The translations under genes were made by a program, and so were the position numbers. Shown piece after piece: positions 1 to 5,635 of a stretch of 8,301 nt of DNA. The stretch comes from JAHDHW01 sp964551455 (GTDB lineage Bacteria > Bacteroidota > Bacteroidia > Chitinophagales > Saprospiraceae). The stretch covers positions 1 through 8,301 of the forward strand of contig CAZKDA010000218.1 in NCBI GenBank assembly GCA_964551455.1, in the 5' to 3' direction. The notes under the pieces were generated by a model that was not told the origin of the DNA, did not search any database, and saw only the letters and a list, made by a program, of their open reading frames with translations. How positions within the stretch are numbered: position 1 is the first letter of the stretch; the number at the start of each line of letters is the position of its first letter.

Positions 1-2872
1 ATTGATTTTCTTTTCCATCACGGCATTCTCCCAGGTTGAACAACCGCCCTTCACCCCTGCTGAACAACGCCTCAAAGGTTTTGAACAACGAAAAAATCTA
101 AGAACCAACTCATTGGTCGCAAATGTAGCATTTGAATCCGTTGGCCCCACGGTTTTCAGCGGCAGGGTAACCGACATCGCCGTTCATCCTGACGACCCCA
201 CGATTTTTTACGTGGCTTATGCTTCGGGAGGGCTTTGGAAAACCGAAAACAACGGGCAGTCTTTCACGCCGATCTTCGACCGCGAAGCGGTAATGACCAT
301 CGGCGATATTGCCGTTGACTGGAAAAATGACATCATCTGGGTGGGAACCGGAGAAAACAATTCCAGCCGTTCTTCTTATTCCGGAGTCGGGATGTTCAAA
401 AGTGTCGATGGTGGTAAAAACTGGGAACACAAAGGATTGCCCGAAAGCCATCATATCGGCAGGATCATCCTGGACCCCAATGACCCCGATATTCTGTGGG
501 TTGCGGCGCTTGGGCATCTGTATTCTCCAAACCCGGAGCGCGGAATTTACAAAACTACCGATGGCGGAAATACCTGGAAACAAACGCTTTTTGTCAACGA
601 AAACACAGGAGCCATCGACCTCGTTGATGATCCCAAAAAGCCTGGTGTGCTTTACGCCGCCACCTGGCACAGAGAGCGACGAGCCTGGAATTTTGTAGAA
701 TCGGGCGAAGGTTCCGGCATTTACAAAAGTGAAGACGGCGGTGAATCCTGGCAATTGCTCACTACCGGAAGCAGCGGCTTCCCAAGCGGCGAAGGAGCGG
801 GACGCATCGGCCTCGCATTGGCTAAAAACGGCGACCAAACCGTTCTGTATGCCTTGTTAGACAATTATTTCCGCCGACCGGAAACAGACAAAAAAGACGA
901 AGAAGGTCTTACAAAAGCCGATCTGCGCAACATTACGAAAGCCGATTTTTTAAAACTGGAAAACGACAAACTCAAAAATTACCTAAGATCAAATAATTTC
1001 CCGGAAAAATATTCGGTGGAAAAGGTCATGGCAATGATCCGCTCGGATGAAATAAAACCCCTCGACCTCGTCGAATACCTGGAAGATGCCAACAGTCTGC
1101 TGTTCGATACGCCGGTCATTGGCGGAGAGGTTTATCGCTCGGATGACGAAGGTAAAACCTGGTCGAAAACCCATAGCGATTACCTTGACCATTTTTACAA
1201 TACTTACGGGTATTACTTCGGACAGATTGGCGTATCGCCGCATGATCCTGACAAGATATACATCGGTGGAGTACCGCTCCTTCGCTCGAACGATGGCGGT
1301 AAAACTTTCAAAAACATAACCGGTGACAATGTTCATGTGGATCACCACGCCCTTTGGCTGAATCCCGACCGCGACGAACACATTATTTTAGGAAATGACG
1401 GCGGCCTTAATATTTCTTACGACGATGGCGAAAACTGGATCAAATGCAATGCTCCCGCTGTAGGCCAGTTTTATTATGTTGCCGTCGATAATCAAAAGCC
1501 TTACAACATCTATGGCGGCTTGCAGGACAACGGCGTCTGGGTTGGCCCTTCCAATTATAAATACAGCACAAGCTGGCACGGCTACGGAAATTACCCCTAC
1601 TCTTCCTTGCTAGGTGGCGACGGCATGCAAATAGCTATTGACAACCGAAACCCAAATATTGTCTATACCGGATACCAGTTTGGTCATTATTTCCGGATCG
1701 ACCGCAGCACTGGAAAAAATGAATATATCACTCCAAAACAAGAACTTGGCGAACGGCCTTACCGTTGGAACTGGCAATCGCCCATCCACTTGTCCATCCA
1801 CAACCAGGATATTCTGTACATGGGTTCCAACAAGTTGCACCGCTCGCTCGATAAGGGGGAGAATTTTAAAGAAATTTCAAATGACCTGACTTCCGGAGGT
1901 ATCAAAGGCGACGTAGCTTATGGGACACTTACTACCATACATGAATCACCTCTGAAATTTGGAATGATCTACACCGGGTCGGATGACGGATTGATCCACC
2001 TGACCAAAGATGGCGGAAATACCTGGAAACTGATCTCCGGCTCGCTTCCGGAGCGGATGTGGGTGAGCAGGGTGCAAGCCTCCAAATACGACGAAGCTAC
2101 TGTTTATGCCGCACTAAACGGCTATCGCTGGGACGATTTCAACGTTTATCTTTACGTTTCCAACGATTACGGCCAAAACTGGAAAGCCATCGGAACAGAC
2201 CTGCCAGCTGAACCCGTCAATGTTGTAAAAGAAGACCCCGACAACCCCAACATCCTGTATGTCGGTACAGATCACGGGGCTTATGTTTCGCTCGACAAAG
2301 GAGCAACGTTTATGGCTTTTGTAAAAAACCTACCCGCAGTTTCAGTTCACGATCTGGTCATCCAGGAAAGGGAAAAAGACATTGTTTTAGGAACGCATGG
2401 CCGGTCGTTCTGGAAAGCAGGCATCGGACACGTTCAACAGCTCACAGAAGAATTGCTTGCTAAAGCGTTGCATGTTTTCGATATGGAACCTGTACAATAT
2501 TCCTCAAACTGGGGAAGCATCCGCAATCAATACTCGGAAGCCAGGGAAAGAAAAATCAAGATTCCGTTTTATGCTTCCACTGATGGCGAAGCAACTATTG
2601 AGATCAAAACGGATAGCCGCCTGACGCTCAAAAAAATGGATTACGTTTGTACAAAAGGCTTGAACTATTTTGAATACGACCTCTCTATCGACGCCGGTGT
2701 AGTTAAAAAATTTGAGAAATATTTGAACGACACAAAAAAGCCGGAAGATAAAAAGATCGACCTCAAACAGGCCGACAATGGAAAATACTATTTGCACAAA
2801 GGAAATTTCATTGTGGAAATTTCATTGGGTAACAGCTCCGCAGTAAATCAATTGAACATAGAGAGCAAATAG
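1..2872 (+). CDS. Secreted Asp-box/sortilin-N-like beta-propeller protein (5' partial)
   Basis: The frame is open to the left edge. The first visible residues (LIFFSITAFSQ, then VEQPP) look like the second half of a signal peptide, so the true start lies upstream and the TTG at position 2 is unlikely to be it. About 955 residues are visible. At least eleven Asp-box-like motifs (S-x-D-x-G-x-x-W/F) recur, for example SVDGGKNW, TTDGGNTW, SEDGGESW, SDDEGKTW, SNDGGKTF, SLDKGENF, TKDGGNTW and SNDYGQNW. This fits the large VPS10/sortilin-N and WD40/YVTN/BNR-like families, often labelled glycosyl hydrolase. A charged helical insertion sits at about residues 295-370, between two propeller blades. The last ~130 residues form a non-propeller C-terminal domain. 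I see no T9SS sorting domain, so it is probably periplasmic or exported by another route. No catalytic residues can be named and the substrate is unknown. Family assignment is firm; function is not. Confidence 0.88.
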   Translation, partial: LIFFSITAFSQVEQPPFTPAEQRLKGFEQRKNLRTNSLVANVAFESVGPTVFSGRVTDIAVHPDDPTIFYVAYASGGLWKTENNGQSFTPIFDREAVMTIGDIAVDWKNDIIWVGTGENNSSRSSYSGVGMFKSVDGGKNWEHKGLPESHHIGRIILDPNDPDILWVAALGHLYSPNPERGIYKTTDGGNTWKQTLFVNENTGAIDLVDDPKKPGVLYAATWHRERRAWNFVESGEGSGIYKSEDGGESWQLLTTGSSGFPSGEGAGRIGLALAKNGDQTVLYALLDNYFRRPETDKKDEEGLTKADLRNITKADFLKLENDKLKNYLRSNNFPEKYSVEKVMAMIRSDEIKPLDLVEYLEDANSLLFDTPVIGGEVYRSDDEGKTWSKTHSDYLDHFYNTYGYYFGQIGVSPHDPDKIYIGGVPLLRSNDGGKTFKNITGDNVHVDHHALWLNPDRDEHIILGNDGGLNISYDDGENWIKCNAPAVGQFYYVAVDNQKPYNIYGGLQDNGVWVGPSNYKYSTSWHGYGNYPYSSLLGGDGMQIAIDNRNPNIVYTGYQFGHYFRIDRSTGKNEYITPKQELGERPYRWNWQSPIHLSIHNQDILYMGSNKLHRSLDKGENFKEISNDLTSGGIKGDVAYGTLTTIHESPLKFGMIYTGSDDGLIHLTKDGGNTWKLISGSLPERMWVSRVQASKYDEATVYAALNGYRWDDFNVYLYVSNDYGQNWKAIGTDLPAEPVNVVKEDPDNPNILYVGTDHGAYVSLDKGATFMAFVKNLPAVSVHDLVIQEREKDIVLGTHGRSFWKAGIGHVQQLTEELLAKALHVFDMEPVQYSSNWGSIRNQYSEARERKIKIPFYASTDGEATIEIKTDSRLTLKKMDYVCTKGLNYFEYDLSIDAGVVKKFEKYLNDTKKPEDKKIDLKQADNGKYYLHKGNFIVEISLGNSSAVNQLNIESK

Positions 2873-2885
2873 CCTTGAAGTTTCA

Positions 2886-2906
2886 ATTTTGGGAGCAAAA
2901 TGTTTT
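2886..2906 (+). terminator. Possible weak terminator hairpin after the Asp-box gene
   Basis: ATTTTG (2886-2891) and CAAAAT (2896-2901) form a perfect 6-bp stem with a GGAG loop, followed by GTTTT. It starts 14 bases after the stop codon. The stem is almost all A-T and the T-run is short, so termination would be inefficient and readthrough into the next gene, 78 bases downstream of the stop, is plausible. Confidence 0.25.
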
Positions 2907-2950
2907 AAGATTTCAAAAATCCTTTCAAATGTCATTTTAATAAAGCGAAC

Positions 2951-4561
2951 ATGAACAAGCCCAAATTCCTGAACCTTATCTTCCCGGTCTTTTTCCCGGC
3001 CATGCTTTTCACTCAAATTCCCGTTCTCGTAAACGATATTCACCCTTCTGGCGGATCGGATCCCGAAGCATTGACAGACATGAACGGCGTATTGTTTTTT
3101 CGTGCGAACGACGGCGAACACGGCGAGGAGCTTTGGCGTTCCGATGGCTTTGCACAGACTAGAATGGTCAAAGACATCAACCTGTCGGGAGCCAGCTTTC
3201 CCACTTTTCTTACCGTTCATAACAATTTGCTTTTTTTCAGCGCCAACGACGGTGTTCATGGTGACGAACTGTGGGTAACGGACGGTACTGCCACCGGAAC
3301 CTTTCTCGTCAAAGACATCAACCCGGATGACAGCGCCGAGCCGGAATTTTTAACCTCGGTCGGCGATTTCGTTTTGTTTAGCGCCGACGACGGCATTCAT
3401 GGCTTTGAATTGTGGAGATCCGACGGAACCACTGCCGGTACGCAGATGGTGGCAGACATCCATCCACGTGCCGAAGCAGCGCCCAAAAATTTTATCAACT
3501 ACAACGGACAGTTGTTTTTCTCGGCTGTGGATGAACTTCACGGAAGGGAGCTTTGGCGTTCCGACGGCACTGCTGAGGGAACGGTGATGGTTGCCGACAT
3601 CAATCCCGTCGGCGATTCCGATCCCAATGGTTTTGCAATCTCCGATGGCCTCCTCTACTTCCAGGCAAAAGATGACGTTGAACGTGGCGTTGAATTGTGG
3701 AGAACCGACGGAACCCCCGAAGGTACCCTGCTCGTAAAGGACATCAACCCCAATGGCAACGGTTTTCCTGAAAATCTGACTGAGGCCGGTGGAGTCCTAT
3801 TTTTCAGCGCAACGCATGACGAATACGGCGTTGAATTGTGGATGACCGACGGAACCGAAACCGGCACTTTCATGGTGAAAGACATCCGGGAGGGAAACTC
3901 ATCCTCTCCTGCCGACTTGTTCGCGATTGATGATGTTTTGTACTTCACTGCCGACGACGGCTTAAATGGACGGGAATTGTGGAAATCAGATGGCACGGCA
4001 GCAGGAACGCAAATGGTGAAGGACATCAATCCCGATAAAGGCGCTGCTTCCAAACCCCGACAGCCAGCTCATTTGCTCGGCCATCTTTATTTCAGTGCGA
4101 CGGATGGCGTAAACGGAAGGGAACTCTGGCGCTCCGACGGTTCCATTGCCAATACTCAAATGGTAGCGGTCATCAATCCTTCCGGCAATAGTGATCCGGC
4201 GCAGCTCACTGTTTCAGGCGGTGTTTTGTTCTTTTCTGCCGACGATGGCAAAACCGGACGGGAATTGTGGAAACTGGATATTTTTTCCGCTGCCAATTTT
4301 ACTTATCCAACTTCCAATATCGAGATTTTTCCTAACCCGGCTTCAGATTTCATTACTATAACCATGGAAAACGACTGGCGCGGCGACCTGGACATTCGCA
4401 TTTTTGACAACACAGGAAAACTGGTCGGTGGCCGCGATGTTAAAAAAGATACGGATTTTTTTCAGATTGAACTCAATATTTCCTCCTACAAAAACGGAAA
4501 CTATTACATCACTGTGGTCAACAACGAGGGACAACGATTTTCCAAAAAGATATTGAAGTAG
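2951..4561 (+). CDS. ELWxxDGT-repeat secreted protein with T9SS type A C-terminal sorting domain
   Basis: The protein has 536 residues. Residues 1-22 form a signal peptide: Lys-containing start, hydrophobic core with several Phe, then FTQ before IPVLV. This supports the ATG at 2951. Residues ~28-443 hold nine tandem units of about 47 residues, each with G-x-E-L-W-x-x-D and mostly followed by G-T-x-x-G-T-x-x-V-x-D-I-x-P, the hallmark of the ELWxxDGT (hyperion-type) repeat, which is expected to fold as beta-propeller-like sheets. The first unit diverges after SDG, the eighth has DGSIANT, and the ninth ends at GRELWKLD. Residues ~456-536 form a T9SS type A sorting domain: IEIFPNPASDF near its start, a central IFDNTGKLV strand, and a GNYYITV...FSKKILK end. 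The protein should therefore cross the outer membrane by T9SS and be anchored or released at the cell surface. No enzyme motif is visible. Ligand-binding or structural roles are possible but unproven. Confidence 0.92.
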   Translation: MNKPKFLNLIFPVFFPAMLFTQIPVLVNDIHPSGGSDPEALTDMNGVLFFRANDGEHGEELWRSDGFAQTRMVKDINLSGASFPTFLTVHNNLLFFSANDGVHGDELWVTDGTATGTFLVKDINPDDSAEPEFLTSVGDFVLFSADDGIHGFELWRSDGTTAGTQMVADIHPRAEAAPKNFINYNGQLFFSAVDELHGRELWRSDGTAEGTVMVADINPVGDSDPNGFAISDGLLYFQAKDDVERGVELWRTDGTPEGTLLVKDINPNGNGFPENLTEAGGVLFFSATHDEYGVELWMTDGTETGTFMVKDIREGNSSSPADLFAIDDVLYFTADDGLNGRELWKSDGTAAGTQMVKDINPDKGAASKPRQPAHLLGHLYFSATDGVNGRELWRSDGSIANTQMVAVINPSGNSDPAQLTVSGGVLFFSADDGKTGRELWKLDIFSAANFTYPTSNIEIFPNPASDFITITMENDWRGDLDIRIFDNTGKLVGGRDVKKDTDFFQIELNISSYKNGNYYITVVNNEGQRFSKKILK

Positions 4562-4577
4562 CGCAAGGGCTTGGATA

Positions 4578-4627
4578 GGTTCAGCCTGCTTGCCGTGCGC
4601 AGTGAGGCAGGCGTAAATTGGGTTGAT
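4578..4627 (+). repeat. 50-bp intergenic direct repeat, copy 1
   Basis: Copy 1 matches copy 2 (4637-4686) at 45 of 50 positions with no gap. Inside it GCCTGC (4584-4589) and GCAGGC (4607-4612) are inverted around a 17-base segment that includes the palindrome TGCGCA, so each copy could form a short hairpin. It begins 17 bases after the stop of the ELWxxDGT gene. The pattern resembles dispersed intergenic repeats found in many Bacteroidota genomes. No coding function is supported. Confidence 0.7.
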
Positions 4628-4636
4628 GCTTCGACA

Positions 4637-4686
4637 GGCTCAGCCTGCATGCCGTGCGCAGTCAGGCAGGCATAAATTGAGTTGAT
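4637..4686 (+). repeat. 50-bp intergenic direct repeat, copy 2
   Basis: This copy starts 59 bases after copy 1 and differs from it at five positions. It has the same inverted pair, GCCTGC (4643-4648) and GCAGGC (4666-4671). The bases around its left end read GCTTCGACAGGCTCAG, a short phrase common in dispersed bacterial intergenic repeats. The lead-in before copy 1 is different, so the copies are either unequal truncations of a longer element or diverged after duplication. Confidence 0.7.
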
Positions 4687-4706
4687 TGGGTTGATTAGCA
4701 AATCAG

Positions 4707-4730
4707 CACATTACCACATTACCACATTAC
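4707..4730 (+). repeat. Tandem repeat, three perfect copies of CACATTAC
   Basis: The 8-bp unit CACATTAC occurs three times head to tail without mismatch, just after the 50-bp repeats and within an AT-rich stretch. It is short enough to arise by replication slippage and may vary in copy number between strains. No regulatory role can be read from the sequence. Confidence 0.75.
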
Positions 4731-4845
4731 AGTGATTTTTAAAGAAAATTGAAATAAATAAAAAATAATCGACTGGGGGCTGTATCTTTTTTCAAGGTAT
4801 TGCATTATGAGCTTGAAACGGTCTTTATGGCGATTAGCTGATAGA

Positions 4846-4895
4846 CTTACATCCACAGTCCAGCCATTCCGGCTGACTGTGGAATGTAAGTTTTT
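4846..4895 (+). terminator. Long hairpin followed by five T: terminator-like or leader/sRNA 3' end
   Basis: Three stacked stems pair: CTTACAT/ATGTAAG (4846-4852 with 4884-4890), CCACAGT/ACTGTGG (4853-4859 with 4876-4882) and CAGCC/GGCTG (4861-4865 with 4871-4875). They give 19 base pairs with one bulged base per side (C4860, A4883) and a 5-base loop. TTTTT follows at 4891-4895. On the + strand this has the form of an intrinsic terminator. On the - strand no T-run follows. It lies 285 bases after the ELWxxDGT stop and 93 bases before the sigma-factor start, so it could end readthrough from upstream, end an unannotated short RNA, or insulate the sigma promoter. Confidence 0.55.
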
Positions 4896-4936
4896 GAATA
4901 ACCGCTTTCTCCCTTTTTTAAAGTTAAAATCAGATG

Positions 4937-4967
4937 TTTTCCAATTTACAAATAAATCGTACCCTTG
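4937..4967 (+). promoter_or_regulatory. Likely Bacteroidota-type promoter of the sigma-factor unit
   Basis: TACCCTTG at 4960-4967 matches seven of eight positions of the Bacteroidota -7 box (TAnnTTTG, N counted as matching). Nineteen bases upstream, TTTT at 4937-4940 partly matches the -33 TTTG box. Transcription would begin near 4972, about 16 bases before the ATG at 4988. This position argues against translation starting at the further upstream ATG at 4934, which lies before the promoter. It was identified by eye only. Confidence 0.45.
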
Positions 4968-4987
4968 TAGTAAAAAACACTGTACGA

Positions 4988-5584
4988 ATGGAGTTACCCA
5001 AAAAGACTGTTTCTGAGGAAGTAATGAAAAAGGAGTGGGAAATGATCGTTGCTGCAAAAAAAGATCCGGCGATGTTCCGTCCATTGTACGAACAAAATTT
5101 CGAATCGGTTTTTCACTTTATTTACCGCCGTACTTCAAACGAAAGCCTGACCGCCGACCTTTGTTCGCAAGTGTTTTTGAAAGCCATGCAGCAACTCGAC
5201 AATTATCAGTTCAAAGGCGTTCCTTTTTCCGCATGGCTATACCGCATCGCCATCAACGAAACCGCACAATATTTTCGCAATACGAATAAAAACCGGGTGA
5301 TAAGCCTGGAGTCCAAACACATCGAAAACATGATCGATGAAATGACTCCCCGCCAAAAAGAAAATTACCAAAATGCTTTGATCCTGGCACTTGACGAACT
5401 CGATGAAAAAGATGTACTACTTATTGAAATGCGCTTTTTTGAGCAACGACCCTTTAAAGAAATTGCTGAAATTAACGGAATAACTGAAAGTAATGCCAAA
5501 GTAAAAACCTACCGGATCCTTGAAAAACTGAAAAAGATCATTCTGCAAATTCACTCCAGAGGAAGCAGAGCACCCGAGCTATAA
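4988..5584 (+). CDS. ECF-type sigma-70 family RNA polymerase sigma factor
   Basis: From the ATG at 4988 the protein has 198 residues, the usual size of an ECF sigma factor. Region 2 (about residues 32-98) carries LYEQNFESVFHFIYRR, the DLCSQVFLKAM segment and PFSAWLYRIAINE, which bind core polymerase and the -10 element. After a short linker, region 4 (about 131-186) carries LDELDEKDVLLIEMRFFE and the helix-turn-helix PFKEIAEINGITESNAKVKTYRIL, which reads the -35 element. The frame stays open to an ATG at 4934, but that start overlaps the predicted promoter. An ATG at 5024, preceded by GAGGAA, is a shorter alternative that still keeps both domains. The next gene starts 51 bases downstream on the same strand with no terminator between, so the two are probably co-transcribed. 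The regulon is unknown. The pairing suggests control by the membrane protein, as ECF factors are usually held by a co-encoded membrane partner. Confidence 0.92.
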   Translation: MELPKKTVSEEVMKKEWEMIVAAKKDPAMFRPLYEQNFESVFHFIYRRTSNESLTADLCSQVFLKAMQQLDNYQFKGVPFSAWLYRIAINETAQYFRNTNKNRVISLESKHIENMIDEMTPRQKENYQNALILALDELDEKDVLLIEMRFFEQRPFKEIAEINGITESNAKVKTYRILEKLKKIILQIHSRGSRAPEL

Positions 5585-5635
5585 TTTTTTAACCGCCGTA
5601 AAGATTCATTAGCTCATACTTTAATCAAATGTTTT

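Noticed and set aside
110..838. Antisense open frame of 242 codons opposite the Asp-box gene
   Set aside because: It mirrors a well-supported coding frame, has no recognisable domain and no start context; it is a shadow of the + strand gene.
4578..4686. CRISPR array
   Set aside because: There are only two imperfect 50-bp copies, separated by 9 bases, with no spacer-sized interval and no cas gene in the window.
4504..4701. Antisense open frame of 65 codons reading through the 50-bp repeats
   Set aside because: Its AEPVEAS-like segment is the familiar translation of the dispersed repeat phrase, not a protein family; it also overlaps the end of the ELWxxDGT gene.
4807..5016. Open frame of 69 codons across the hairpin and the sigma start
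   Set aside because: It runs through the inverted repeat and into the sigma gene in another frame, with no recognisable domain.
4719..5084. Antisense open frame of 121 codons in the intergenic region
   Set aside because: It overlaps the predicted promoter, the hairpin and the sigma gene start, and its sequence shows no domain.
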